From Clostridium pasteurianum DSM 525 = ATCC 6013 (GTDB lineage Bacteria; Bacillota; Clostridia; Clostridiales; Clostridiaceae): a stretch of DNA of 64,000 bases. The notes under the pieces were generated by a model, which worked only from the letters and a program-made list of their open reading frames with translations, was not told the DNA's origin and searched no databases. Made by a program: the position numbers and the translations under genes. The stretch spans positions 898,384 through 962,383 of the forward strand of contig NZ_CP009268.1 in assembly GCF_000807255.1 (NCBI RefSeq), in the 5' to 3' direction. The number at the start of each line of letters is the position of its first letter. The stretch's first letter is position 1. Shown here piece by piece: positions 44,563-53,476 of this stretch.

Positions 44563-45771
44563 ATGAAAACAGTAAAACAAGTTTCAGATTTAACTGGAAT
44601 AAGTGTGCGTATGCTGCATTATTACCATAAAATTGGATTATTAAAACCAACTAAGTTAACGGAAGCAGGCTACAGGCTTTATGATGATGAAGCTCTTGAA
44701 ACCTTACAGCAGATTTTATTTTTTAAGGAACTTGATTTACCACTAAAGGAAATTAAAGAAATCATAACCAGTCCTTGTTTCGATAAAATGAAAGCACTGG
44801 AAGACCATAAGAAGCTGATCATTTTAAAAAGAGATAGATTAAATGCTTTGATAGAGCTTATAAATAAAACTTTAAAAGGGGTCAATAGTATGAGTTTTAA
44901 AGAATTTGATATGACTGAATATTATAACGTACTAGAAGAATTTAAAAAAGAAAATAAGGATAGAGTAATTAAGAATTGGGGAAGTGTAGATAACTATAAT
45001 GAATTCATTGAAAAATGTAAATCTAAGGAAGCTGAAATCGCTAAAGATGCTATAAAGCATTATGGAAGTATAAAAAAATTTACTGAAGCTTTGAAGAAAA
45101 ATTTAAATAATAGCCTAGCAATAACTAAGGCAGAACAAATGGACAAGTTTAAAAAAGATTGTCTTTATGATAAGCATCCCAAATTAAAAGAGTTATATAA
45201 GAAACTTACAGCTGATTTAACTAAAGACCCTTCGTCACAGGAAATTCAACAAATTGCTGGTGAAATAACTAATATAGCTAAAAAAGATTATGAAGCTTTT
45301 AAAACTAATATGGGAGACTATTATTGGTATGCTATGGTGGAATTTTACTTAGTATTTCCTAAAGGACTAGACAAATTAGATAAGAAATATGGTGGAAGTG
45401 GTGTATCGTGGATAGAAGAAATTGATAAAAAATATGGGAATGGTGCGTCTAAATTTATTGGAAAAGCTTTAAAAATTTATTTGGGGGATTATGAGCCTAA
45501 AATAGAAACTCTATATAAAAAGCTTAGATCTAACTTAAGTAAAGATCCTACTTCAAAAGAGATTCAGCAAATTGTTTCTGAAATAGATAATGAGAACCGA
45601 AAAATACATGAAGCTTTAAAAGTAGATGAAGGAGAAAATCATTTGGGGTATATGGCAGAGTTTTATTTATCGAAGCCTGAATTCATTAAAGCAACAGATA
45701 AAAGATATGGAGATGGTACATCTAAGTTTATTGGGGAAGCCCTAAAATTTTATGCTGAAAATAATAAGTAA
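44563..45771 (+). CDS. MerR-family TipAS-type regulator with expanded effector domain
   Basis: ATG 44563 is preferred (AGGTGA seven bases upstream); an earlier GTG at 44545 is in frame. About 402 residues. N-terminal MerR winged helix (VKQVSDLTGISVRMLHYYHK, GLLKPTKLTEAGYRLYDDEA) and coiled coil, then TipAS-like helical domain. The second half of that domain appears twice: KLKELYKKLTADLTKDPSSQ and IETLYKKLRSNLSKDPTSKE, with matching endings KYGNGASKFIGKALKIY and RYGDGTSKFIGEALKFY. Ordinary members are about 250 residues. It may bind thiopeptide-like or other hydrophobic drugs. Confidence 0.85.
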   Translation: MKTVKQVSDLTGISVRMLHYYHKIGLLKPTKLTEAGYRLYDDEALETLQQILFFKELDLPLKEIKEIITSPCFDKMKALEDHKKLIILKRDRLNALIELINKTLKGVNSMSFKEFDMTEYYNVLEEFKKENKDRVIKNWGSVDNYNEFIEKCKSKEAEIAKDAIKHYGSIKKFTEALKKNLNNSLAITKAEQMDKFKKDCLYDKHPKLKELYKKLTADLTKDPSSQEIQQIAGEITNIAKKDYEAFKTNMGDYYWYAMVEFYLVFPKGLDKLDKKYGGSGVSWIEEIDKKYGNGASKFIGKALKIYLGDYEPKIETLYKKLRSNLSKDPTSKEIQQIVSEIDNENRKIHEALKVDEGENHLGYMAEFYLSKPEFIKATDKRYGDGTSKFIGEALKFYAENNK

Positions 45772-45848
45772 TGAATTTAAACTCCTGCTAGATAATTTTC
45801 GTATTAGTTTTACACAGCAGGTTTAGCACTTCCTCAGGGGGAGCAGCT

Positions 45849-46412
45849 TCAGTAATTATTGTGCCAATCAAGTATATTAACTCCACAGCTGCCTATAAAG
45901 CATTTAGTTGGTTTGTAGTTACATATGATTTCAATAGTCATTGATCCTGTAAATCCATCCAGGTCTTTATTTAGTACTCCTCCTGTGCATATGACATTGA
46001 TATTGTTTCCTGGTTTGACCAGTACTGAAACAATGTCCACCATGTTAGTTAATACCGTAAGTTTTTTCTTACTCTTTGCAAGTTCTTCTGCCAGCAGTAT
46101 GTTTGTGGAAGATATGTCTAAAAAAATAGTTTCATTTTCATTAATTATGTCTACTACTTTTTTTGCTATAATTTGTTTTGAGGGAATGTTAATGGATCTT
46201 CGTAGTTCAATAGCTTCATTTGGTGCAGACTTTGTTAATGGAACAGCACCGCCATAGGTTCTTTGAAGGAACCCATTTTTTTCTAATAGTTTCAGGTTTT
46301 TTCTTATACAATCTTCTGTAACATTAGATTTATTACTTAAATCTTTTGCTATCAATTTACCTTCTTTATGTAAGATTTCCATTATTTTATCATATCTTTC
46401 TTGTGCAAACAA
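45849..46412 (-). CDS. DeoR-family regulator, C-terminally truncated
   Basis: The 187-residue protein has a DeoR helix-turn-helix (ERYDKIMEILHKEGKLIAKD and LEKNGFLQRTYGG) and most of the sugar-phosphate domain (ETIFLDISSTNILLAEELAK, NVICTGGVLNKDLDGFTG), but stops at FIGSCGVNILDWHNNY, where intact members have about 60 further residues including a ligand-site helix. It may be an inactive or dominant remnant. A repeat B copy lies 28 bp upstream of its start. The neighbouring transaldolase on the other side of the repeat is also damaged. Confidence 0.75.
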   Translation of the reverse strand: MFAQERYDKIMEILHKEGKLIAKDLSNKSNVTEDCIRKNLKLLEKNGFLQRTYGGAVPLTKSAPNEAIELRRSINIPSKQIIAKKVVDIINENETIFLDISSTNILLAEELAKSKKKLTVLTNMVDIVSVLVKPGNNINVICTGGVLNKDLDGFTGSMTIEIICNYKPTKCFIGSCGVNILDWHNNY

Positions 46413-46439
46413 TTTTATCCACTCTACTAAAAGTTAATT

Positions 46440-46600
46440 TAGACATATGAAAATAAATAGAAAGTCAAAGATGCGACGTATATTTTAATTATGCAAGGAA
46501 ACAGGTGACCAGGATAGTGGCTATCTGAGGGTTCTGTTGACGAAGTAGGATTCAAAATAGACTAGCATACTGACTAGTTATTTATTTGAATGTGCCTTAT
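46440..46600. repeat. Repeat family B, full copy
   Basis: It starts AGACATATGAAAATAAATAG and ends GTTATTTATTTGAATGTGCC. The interior includes AAAGATGCGACG, AGGATAGTGGCTATCTGAGG with a palindrome, and GGATTCAAAATAGACTAGC. The reverse complement of 59586-59748 matches it over its length. It separates a truncated DeoR gene from a shortened transaldolase gene. Confidence 0.85.
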
Positions 46601-46740
46601 ATAAGTTATTTTATATCATAAATATAAAATAATAAAAAGTAATAATATACAATAAATAAATTATAGGCTGTAAATTGAAGGTTAAAGCCTGATCGTAGAA
46701 ACCAATAATATTATAAATATTACAGAAGTGTACATTAAAC

Positions 46741-47412
46741 TTGCAAGAAATTAAGAAAGCTTTCGATTTATATCCAATGAGTGGAGTTACTACAAATCCA
46801 ACTATAATTTCAAAGGAGAAGAGAAATTTTATAGATATATTGAAAGAAATAAGAAATGAAATAGATGAGGATAAAATGCTTCACGTTCAGGTTATAAGTC
46901 AAAAGGCAGAAGAAATAGTTAAGGAAGCTGAATATCTGAAAGAACTCATCGGTGGCAATATTTATATAAAAATTTCTGTGATTCCTGAAGGAATAAAAGC
47001 AATAAAAATTTTAAAGAAAAAGGGAATAAATATAACCGCTACAGATATATTTACAGCAGAACAGGCTCTTATGGCAGCCATTGCAGGTGCACAGTTTGTT
47101 GCACCATATGTGAACAGAATAGATAATATATCAGGAAATGGCGTGGATGTGGTAGTGCAAATAATTCAATTATTTAAAGCTCATAATATTTCTGCAAAGG
47201 TGCTGGCAGTATCTTTTAAAAATGTACAGCAGGTACATCAGGTTGCACTTGCTGGAGGACAATCAGTAACAGTAAATGCTGAAGTAATGGATAAACTGTT
47301 AAGCCATCCATTAACGGACTCAAGCGTAGAACAATTTATATCAGATTGGGAAAGTGTATATGGAAAAGGTAAATATACTTATGATGTAAGTCACATTGAA
47401 ATAAATAACTAA
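46741..47412 (+). CDS. Transaldolase-like protein lacking the usual N-terminus
   Basis: The 223-residue frame begins at TTG 46741 with QEIKKAFDLYPMSGVTTNPT; normal TalC proteins begin about ten residues earlier (MKxFIDTAN...). The catalytic lysine region NIYIKISVIPEGIKAI, TDIFTAEQALMAAIAGAQF and VAPYVNRIDNISG are intact, and the C-terminus ends in a repeat B half. The missing first strand suggests reduced or no activity. A second, intact transaldolase is at 16654. Confidence 0.75.
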   Translation: MQEIKKAFDLYPMSGVTTNPTIISKEKRNFIDILKEIRNEIDEDKMLHVQVISQKAEEIVKEAEYLKELIGGNIYIKISVIPEGIKAIKILKKKGINITATDIFTAEQALMAAIAGAQFVAPYVNRIDNISGNGVDVVVQIIQLFKAHNISAKVLAVSFKNVQQVHQVALAGGQSVTVNAEVMDKLLSHPLTDSSVEQFISDWESVYGKGKYTYDVSHIEINN

Positions 47413-47430
47413 TTTATTTTCATATTCCTA
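47392..47430. repeat. Repeat family B, minimal derivative
   Basis: CACATTGAAATAAATAACTA directly joined to ATTTATTTTCATATTCCTA reproduces the two ends of the family with the centre lost. The transaldolase stop codon (47410-47412) is inside it. Confidence 0.6.
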
Positions 47431-47456
47431 AAATAATATTAATGATAAAAAACATT

Positions 47457-47502
47457 AAAATCTCACTGCTATGTAAAGGTTATGGTTAGTGAGATTTTTT
47501 AT
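47457..47502 (+). terminator. Intrinsic terminator
   Basis: AAAATCTCACT (47457-47467) pairs with AGTGAGATTTTTT. A very similar hairpin is at 54729. Confidence 0.8.
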
Positions 47503-47712
47503 ATATGCACTTTGTATGTAATAATGGATAGAATATTATGGTGTAATAGATACATGGTTTTAGTCTTAGTTTTAATGTATAGTTTATACTTGTGACTGGG
47601 AATTGTTATTGAAGAATTTTTATTAAAAATAATAATGCTCAGAAATATATTATAGAAATTGATAAATAATTACAAAAGAATACAGATTAGAAAATAAAAA
47701 ATGAAAATGATC
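47503..47712. other. Non-coding interval with partly duplicated sequence
   Basis: About 210 AT-rich bases. The segment 47560-47650 is similar to 52665-52755 (shared TTTTTATTAAAA(A/G)TAATAATG and surrounding text). Confidence 0.4.
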
Positions 47713-47741
47713 TTGACAAAACATACCGAACGGTTTATTAT
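47713..47741 (+). promoter_or_regulatory. TetR promoter with operator in spacer
   Basis: TTGACA (47713-47718) and TATTAT (47736-47741) are 17 bp apart. The palindrome ACCGAACGGT (47725-47734) lies in the spacer and is a good candidate operator for autorepression by the TetR protein. Confidence 0.75.
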
Positions 47742-47787
47742 TAAATCATAGTTAATAATAATTATTAATTTTTATGGAGGGAATATT

Positions 47788-48366
47788 TTGGCTAAAGGAA
47801 CAAAGGGTGAAAATGCAAAAAAATATTTAATAGAAATAGCTGCTAAATTATTTTTACAAAATGGATACTCAAATACAGGTATAAATGATATATTAACTGA
47901 AGCTGGAGTATCAAAAGGGTCTTTTTATTTTCACTTTTCTAGTAAGAAAGATCTTGCAGTTGAAGTATCTAAACATTATTATAAAATTATAGTACAGAAT
48001 TGGCTTAAGCCGTTATCAAATAATAATTGGGATATATTTATAAATAAATTAGTATCAGATTTAAAAAATTTTACATCACTAGGTAAATTCTTTGGATGTC
48101 CAATAGTTATATTAGGGCTAGAAATAGCATTTATAGAAGCGGATTTATCTAAAATGTATGCATATTCAACAAATGAACTTATTGGGATTTTTAAAAATTC
48201 ATTAAAAATTTCAAAGGTACCAGAAGACGAATTGGATAGTATAGCTCGAAAAGCTTTTGCTTTATATGAAGGTCATATAGTTTATTATAGAATAACTAAA
48301 GATGAAAGTGCATTTGATTTTATGTTAAAAGATTTATTGGAAATTGAATTGCATAACAATATATAA
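47788..48366 (+). CDS. TetR/AcrR family regulator
   Basis: The 192-residue protein has a TetR helix-turn-helix: KGENAKKYLIEIAAKLFLQN with GVSKGSFYFHFSSKKDLAVE. It starts at TTG 47788 behind GGAGGG. The promoter spacer holds the palindrome ACCGAACGGT, which may be its own operator. The gene lies upstream of a thiolase, separated by about 150 bp, and may or may not regulate it. Ligand unknown. Confidence 0.9.
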   Translation: MAKGTKGENAKKYLIEIAAKLFLQNGYSNTGINDILTEAGVSKGSFYFHFSSKKDLAVEVSKHYYKIIVQNWLKPLSNNNWDIFINKLVSDLKNFTSLGKFFGCPIVILGLEIAFIEADLSKMYAYSTNELIGIFKNSLKISKVPEDELDSIARKAFALYEGHIVYYRITKDESAFDFMLKDLLEIELHNNI

Positions 48367-48518
48367 GAATATTATTATGCAATTCAATGTTAAATTTTTA
48401 ACTAACATATGAAATTAAAAAACCAACCAGTCTATTTTAAAATGCGAAATATAAATTAAAATAGGTATCTATAAACATTTATTAATCAAATAGAATTAAA
48501 AATTAGGAGGAGATTAAA

Positions 48519-49697
48519 ATGAAAGAACCTGTAATAGTTAGTGCAGTCAGAACAGCCATAGGAGCCTTTGGAAAAAGCCTTAAGGATATACCGGCAGTGG
48601 ATTTAGGAGCTGTAGTAATAAAAGAAGCAGTTAAAAGGGCAGGAATAAAACCAGAGGAAATCAATGAAGTTATTTTAGGGAATGTTCTCCAGGCAGGGTT
48701 AGGTCAGAATCCAGCAAGACAAGCAGCAATAAAAGCAGGATTGCCTACAGAAATTCCAGCTTTTACTCTTAATAAAGTATGTGGGTCAGGCTTAAGAACT
48801 GTTAGCTTAGCAGCTCAAATAATCAAAGCTGGGGATGCAGATATAATTGTAGCAGGTGGTATGGAGAATATGTCAAGAGCGCCTTATTTAGTTGATAATG
48901 CTGGATTTGGTTATAAAATGGGTAATGGACAGTTTATTGACGAAATGATCAAGGATGGTTTATGGGACGCCTTTAATGACTATCATATGGGAATAACTGC
49001 TGAAAACATAGCAGAAAAGTGGGAAATAACAAGAGAAGAGCAAGATGAATTTTCAGTTAAATCCCAGAATAAAGCTGAAAAGGCTATAAAGAGTGGAGAG
49101 TTTAAAGATGAAATAGTACCTATAACAGTAAAAACAAGAAAAGGTGAATTTGTATTTGATACAGATGAACAACCAAGATTTGGAAGCAATGTGGAGTCAT
49201 TATCAAAATTAAGGCCATCTTTTAAAAAAGATGGAACGGTTACTGCGGGAAATGCATCTGGACTAAATGATGGAGCAGCTGCATTAGTTATAATGAGTGC
49301 AGAGAAAGCAAAAGAATTAAGCATAAAGCCGCTAGCTAAGATTGTTTCTTATGCATCATCTGGATTAGACCCAAAGATAATGGGTTACGGTGCTTTTTAT
49401 GCTACAAAAGCTGCTTTAGATAAAATAGACTTAAAAGCTGAAGAATTAGACCTAATTGAAGCCAATGAAGCTTTTGCAGCTCAAAGTATAGCGGTAACAA
49501 GAGATTTAAAAATTGATTTGAATAAAGTAAATGTAAATGGAGGAGCAACAGCATTAGGACATCCTATAGGAGGTTCTGGAGCAAGAATTTTAGCTACATT
49601 ATTGCATGCTATGCAGAAAAGAGATGTAAAGAGAGGACTAGCTACATTGTGCATAGGTGGAGGACAGGGAACTGCATTAATAGTTGAAAGAGACTAA
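48519..49697 (+). CDS. thlA: Acetyl-CoA acetyltransferase (thiolase)
   Basis: The 392-residue thiolase condenses two acetyl-CoA to acetoacetyl-CoA. The active-site cysteine is in [15 protein letters not shown] (Cys88), with [18 protein letters not shown] for the histidine and [13 protein letters not shown] near the C-terminus for the second cysteine. It has the strong ribosome binding site AGGAGGAG and is monocistronic, with a strong terminator afterwards. Typical for acid- or alcohol-producing clostridia. Confidence 0.95.
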   Translation: MKEPVIVSAVRTAIGAFGKSLKDIPAVDLGAVVIKEAVKRAGIKPEEINEVILGNVLQAGLGQNPARQAAIKAGLPTEIPAFTLNKVCGSGLRTVSLAAQIIKAGDADIIVAGGMENMSRAPYLVDNAGFGYKMGNGQFIDEMIKDGLWDAFNDYHMGITAENIAEKWEITREEQDEFSVKSQNKAEKAIKSGEFKDEIVPITVKTRKGEFVFDTDEQPRFGSNVESLSKLRPSFKKDGTVTAGNASGLNDGAAALVIMSAEKAKELSIKPLAKIVSYASSGLDPKIMGYGAFYATKAALDKIDLKAEELDLIEANEAFAAQSIAVTRDLKIDLNKVNVNGGATALGHPIGGSGARILATLLHAMQKRDVKRGLATLCIGGGQGTALIVERD

Positions 49698-49816
49698 AAT
49701 AGTTACTAAGTATAGAATCTATAGAAAATTAACCCTTATTTTTTAAGTGTAATTTTATATAATTTATGAAAAATTATTTATAAAGAACTATTTATAAAGA
49801 ATTAATTTAAAAAAAT

Positions 49817-49858
49817 TACGAAATAAGACCAGCGATAATTTGCTGGTTTTATTTCGTA
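49817..49858. terminator. Strong bidirectional-looking terminator
   Basis: TACGAAATAAGACCAGC pairs with TGCTGGTTTTATTTCGTA around GATAATT. Confidence 0.85.
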
Positions 49859-50092
49859 AAGTGATTATAGGGAACTAAGTAGATAGACAAAATTGTAATT
49901 TGAAAATTGAATAATGCAGTGAAAAAATTATTTAAAGATTTTCCTTCATTTATGATTTGCCTAGAATCAATTAGCTATACATGATATAATTATCGATATT
50001 AAAGTTGAAGTGGTAAAAAAGTGTGAACTGAAGATTATTTATAGATTGAGCTTCAGGGAATAAGTAGTAATGAAATAAAAGATGGAGGTATT
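49859..50092. other. Non-coding interval
   Basis: About 235 AT-rich bases with no visible gene, upstream of the VanZ gene. Confidence 0.3.
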
Positions 50093-50617
50093 ATGAATAA
50101 ACGAGAGAGAATTAAAACAGTCTTTTTATATGGTGTTTCCATTTGTTACATACTTTTGTTAATTAAAATATTGTTGTTATCAAGAATTTCGCATTCCCAG
50201 TTTAGGTCAATTAATCTCATTCCTTTTCACAGTATAATGGAATATATATCTGGCAGCTCTAGGAATATAAAAACATTTGCTTTTGGTAATGTGGTTGGCA
50301 ATATAGTTATTTTTATTCCCTTTGGTATATATTTGCCATTATTCAAAAATGATAAAAGGGTAATAGCCAATCTGTTGTTTATACTTATAGTGAGTTTATC
50401 TGTTGAAATCATTCAGGGGATTTTAGGCATTGGAGCATCAGACATCGATGATATAATTCTAAATTGTTTGGGTGGATTGATTGGTATTTTAGGGTATAAG
50501 TTTTTATTGCTTATATTACAAGATGAGAAAAAAGTATATACTGCAATCACAATACTATCTGCTATAGGATTACCTTGTATATTATATTATTTATTCATGG
50601 TGAGAATGAGATTCTGA
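50093..50617 (+). CDS. VanZ family protein
   Basis: This 174-residue membrane protein has four or five hydrophobic segments and the VanZ motifs RSINLIPFHSI, FGNVVGNIVIFIPFGIYLPL and LGIGASDIDDIILNCLGGLI. VanZ relatives contribute to resistance to glycopeptides or lipoproteins in some cases; the role here is unknown. It is monocistronic, behind GGAGG, with a terminator-like hairpin at 50680. Confidence 0.9.
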   Translation: MNKRERIKTVFLYGVSICYILLLIKILLLSRISHSQFRSINLIPFHSIMEYISGSSRNIKTFAFGNVVGNIVIFIPFGIYLPLFKNDKRVIANLLFILIVSLSVEIIQGILGIGASDIDDIILNCLGGLIGILGYKFLLLILQDEKKVYTAITILSAIGLPCILYYLFMVRMRF

Positions 50618-51172
50618 ATATCTTTATTGCATAAGCTTCTTTTTAGACGTAGTAAATATAAAAATAAAATATTTTATTCAAACACCGTATTATTCAAGAT
50701 GAATTTTAGGGTGTTTTGTACTTTAAGAATGTTATTTATTAATTAATACATCCTATGTTAAGGTTCAACCATTGAAAATAAAGGATTCTACAAAAAATTT
50801 ACCAGCTGATTTAAATAATTTTAGCGATTAATGAAGAATGTATCTTAAACAGCTATTTTGTTTACTTAAAATAGTTCCTTCAGCTTAAGAGCTTGGTAAA
50901 ATTAGATGGGTATTAATTAATATTCAGAACATTTTTATAGCTTGAATAATGCTTATTTATAAAATAAATACTTACTTTATTTTGTATTTAATAATGGATT
51001 ATATAGAATATTATGGTATAATTTAAGTCAAAATTGTAGATTACAACATATCAGTTCTTACTATAATACTGTGATTTATCATTATAGCTATTTTAATAAT
51101 AAAACTTGATATACTTCAAATTATGCAAGAACAATATATAAAAATTAATAAATGAGAGGTAATATAAATATT
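50618..51172. other. Long non-coding interval
   Basis: About 555 bases without a gene. It holds a terminator-like hairpin at 50680-50717 (AAACACC / GGTGTTTT with loop text like that at 29105) and a promoter-like ATGGATTATATAGAATATTA at 50995, similar to sequences at 47522 and 59828. Confidence 0.45.
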
Positions 51173-51550
51173 ATGATAGTTTCTAAAAGTAAGAAAGAAA
51201 ATTATTGTACAGAGATTTCAAATGGAAATAAATATATCTTTTCAGATGTAACAGAAGATAAAGGTGGAAAAGGACAATATTTAAGACCACATGATTTGAT
51301 TTGTGCTGGATTTGCTTCATGCCTGAATATTACAACAAGAATGATATTAGAACGAAAGAATATTGAGTATGAAGAAGTAATTGTTAAAGTAGATTTAGAT
51401 AAAAGTGATGAAAATAAGACTAAGTTTATTTACCATGTTGATATTATTGGTGATATTTCAGATGAAGCTAAGCAGATTGTATTCAATATGCTTAAAAATT
51501 GTCCAGTAAGAAAAACTTTATCTAAGGAAATAGAGTTTGAAAGAATATAA
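51173..51550 (+). CDS. OsmC family protein
   Basis: The 125-residue protein has both OsmC cysteine motifs: GFASCLNITTR and NCPVRKTLSKEI, which in the Ohr/OsmC family reduce organic hydroperoxides. The start ATG 51173 fits family length best; ATG 51152 lies further upstream in frame. A VOC gene follows 70 bp later, beginning in a half-copy of repeat B. The electron donor is unknown. Confidence 0.85.
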   Translation: MIVSKSKKENYCTEISNGNKYIFSDVTEDKGGKGQYLRPHDLICAGFASCLNITTRMILERKNIEYEEVIVKVDLDKSDENKTKFIYHVDIIGDISDEAKQIVFNMLKNCPVRKTLSKEIEFERI

Positions 51551-51583
51551 AAGAAACATTGATATAACAATCTTCTTATTTTA

Positions 51584-51604
51584 TAAGGCACATTCAAATA
51601 AATA
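51584..51604 (+). repeat. Repeat family B, half end
   Basis: AAGGCACATTCAAATAAAT matches one end of the family; the other end is not found nearby. Confidence 0.45.
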
Positions 51605-51620
51605 AAGGAGATGATAATGA

Positions 51621-51986
51621 TTGGAGATAAAAAAGATATTAACTCGTTTATATGTAAATGATATAAATACAGCCATAGATTTTTATAGAAAGCTATTAAA
51701 TCAAGATTGTGATTTAAGCTTTAAATATACTGAAATGAATCTGGAATTAGCACAAATAGGTAATATTTTAATTTTAGGTGGTACTAATGAAGCTTTAGAA
51801 CCATTTGAGGATACAAAGGCAACTTTCCTAGTAGATTCTGTTATAGAATTTAGAGAATTTTTATTGAAGAATGGAGCTGTAATTGTTAGAGAATTAAAGA
51901 AAGTTCCAACAGGAATGAATTTGACTGTAAAACATTTAGATGGTACTGTAATCGAATATGTTGAGTATAAAAGTATTAATTTGTAA
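51621..51986 (+). CDS. VOC family protein
   Basis: The 121-residue protein has the VOC fold: KILTRLYVNDINTAIDFYRK, LAQIGNILILGGTNEALEPF and a second module ending TVKHLDGTVIEYVEY. The start is TTG 51621 behind AAAGGAG. The substrate is unknown. A repeat A partial copy begins just after its stop. Confidence 0.8.
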   Translation: MEIKKILTRLYVNDINTAIDFYRKLLNQDCDLSFKYTEMNLELAQIGNILILGGTNEALEPFEDTKATFLVDSVIEFREFLLKNGAVIVRELKKVPTGMNLTVKHLDGTVIEYVEYKSINL

Positions 51987-52002
51987 TTTCTAGGCTCAGA
52001 GA

Positions 52003-52075
52003 GACATGCATTTGCAGTTCTAAAATTCAGATGGGGTAAAGGAATCTCCACCTGAATTAAGAACTTGCTTCAATT
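52003..52075 (+). repeat. Repeat family A, copy 4 (3' part only)
   Basis: Starts CATGCATTTGCAGTTCTAAA and runs through the 3' hairpin (GGGGTAAAGGAATCTCC) to GAACTTGCTTCAAT. The 5' frame is absent, and the sequence before it does not match the family. Confidence 0.85.
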
Positions 52076-52103
52076 TAACAAAGTAGATAGGAGTAAATAA
52101 TTA

Positions 52104-52676
52104 ATGGTTAATGTAGGAATACTAATTTTTAATAAAATTGAAGAACTGGATTTCATAGGACCTTTTGAAGTTTTATCGTATGTGAATAAAATAAATGCTG
52201 AAAGTACTAATGTTTGGCTTATAAGTGATGGAGAACAAATAATTCAAGGATATAATGGTTTACGATTTTTTGCAAATTATACTATTGATAAATGTCCGCA
52301 TCTAGATGTATTAGTAGTACCAGGTGGTCAGGGAAGAAAAAATGCTATGCAAAATATAAAAATTCTTAATTTTATAAGGGATAGGTATAAAGATTTAAAA
52401 TATTTATCTTCAGTATGTACAGGTTCATTGATAATTGCTTCTACAGGACTTTTGAAAGGTAAACAAGCTACTACTTACCATACTGCCTTTGATGAACTTT
52501 CTGAGATGGGAGTAATGGCTAAAGAATCAAAAGTAGTTCAAGATGGAAAAATAATCACAGGAGCAGGAGTTTCTTCTGGAATAGATGTGGGATTATATTT
52601 ATTAAGTAAACTGTTTGATGAATCAATAGCGCAACAAGTATCAGATAAAATTGAATATAAATGGAGTAAGTATTAA
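52104..52676 (+). CDS. DJ-1/PfpI family protein
   Basis: The 190-residue protein has the DJ-1/PfpI fold: GILIFNKIEELDFIGPFEVL, LDVLVVPGGQGRKNAM, and the nucleophile cysteine in SSVCTGSLIIAS with ATTYHTAFDEL. This arrangement fits the AraC-linked or ThiJ-type DJ-1 branch. It has no zinc ribbon, unlike the DJ-1 fusion at 37904. Role unknown, possibly stress or aldehyde handling. Confidence 0.88.
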   Translation: MVNVGILIFNKIEELDFIGPFEVLSYVNKINAESTNVWLISDGEQIIQGYNGLRFFANYTIDKCPHLDVLVVPGGQGRKNAMQNIKILNFIRDRYKDLKYLSSVCTGSLIIASTGLLKGKQATTYHTAFDELSEMGVMAKESKVVQDGKIITGAGVSSGIDVGLYLLSKLFDESIAQQVSDKIEYKWSKY

Positions 52677-52770
52677 CGTTATTTTAATAATGTATGGTTT
52701 ATTGATGTGTAACTGGTAATTATTCCGGAAAAATTTTTATTAAAAGTAATAATGTGCAGGAGTATATATT

Positions 52771-53217
52771 ATGGAGATTAGGAAATATGAAAAGATAGAT
52801 TTTGCTGAGGTAGCAGAGTTATTTTATAGCACTGTACATTCAGTAAACCTGAAAGACTATAGTCAGAAACAAGTAGATGCATGGGCAACAGGAAAGTTAG
52901 ATTCAGATAAATGGAATAAATCACTCTTGGAAAATTATAGTATAGTGGCAATTGAAGGAAAAAAGATTATTGGATTTGGAGATATTAATAAAACAAATTA
53001 TTTAGATCGACTCTATGTTCACAAAGATTTTCAAGGCAGAGGTGTTGCAACGGCAATTTGTGATGAATTGGAGAAGCAAGCAAATGGTGATACAATCGCA
53101 GTTCATGCTTCAATTACAGCAAAGCCTTTTTTTGAAAAAAGAGGTTATAAAGTTTTGAAGGAGCAAAATGTGGAGCTTGCAGGAGTTTTTCTTATAAATT
53201 ATGTGATGGAGAAGTAA
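52771..53217 (+). CDS. GNAT family N-acetyltransferase
   Basis: The 148-residue protein has a GNAT fold with IVAIEGKKIIGFGDIN and the acetyl-CoA-binding motif VHKDFQGRGVATAICDELEK. The end is TAKPFFEKRGYKVLKEQNVE. It starts at ATG 52771 behind GTGCAGGAG. Its substrate is unknown. Sequence upstream resembles that at 47560-47650. Confidence 0.85.
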   Translation: MEIRKYEKIDFAEVAELFYSTVHSVNLKDYSQKQVDAWATGKLDSDKWNKSLLENYSIVAIEGKKIIGFGDINKTNYLDRLYVHKDFQGRGVATAICDELEKQANGDTIAVHASITAKPFFEKRGYKVLKEQNVELAGVFLINYVMEK

Positions 53218-53476
53218 TGAAATTGTAAACTTGTCTTACTTAATAAAATTAGAATAATATTTAAAAACAAAATATTGTTCACTAAATAAATATGGAGGGA
53301 TAGTTATATGAATGAGACGCTTAAAATTATAAAGGTAGGGGAGGCAAATTGGTGAAAAGGTAAATTTTATCTTATGGAAAGGAAATTATAGACAAGTATT
53401 TAATTATTTATGAATTTATATTACTGGGTTAAAAGTATATGTACATATAGTTAATATATGAAAGGATATAAGATAA
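53218..53476. other. Non-coding interval with short remnant
   Basis: About 260 bases. An ATG at 53309 behind GGAGGG opens MNETLKIIKVGEANW and stops, likely a gene remnant. Confidence 0.3.
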
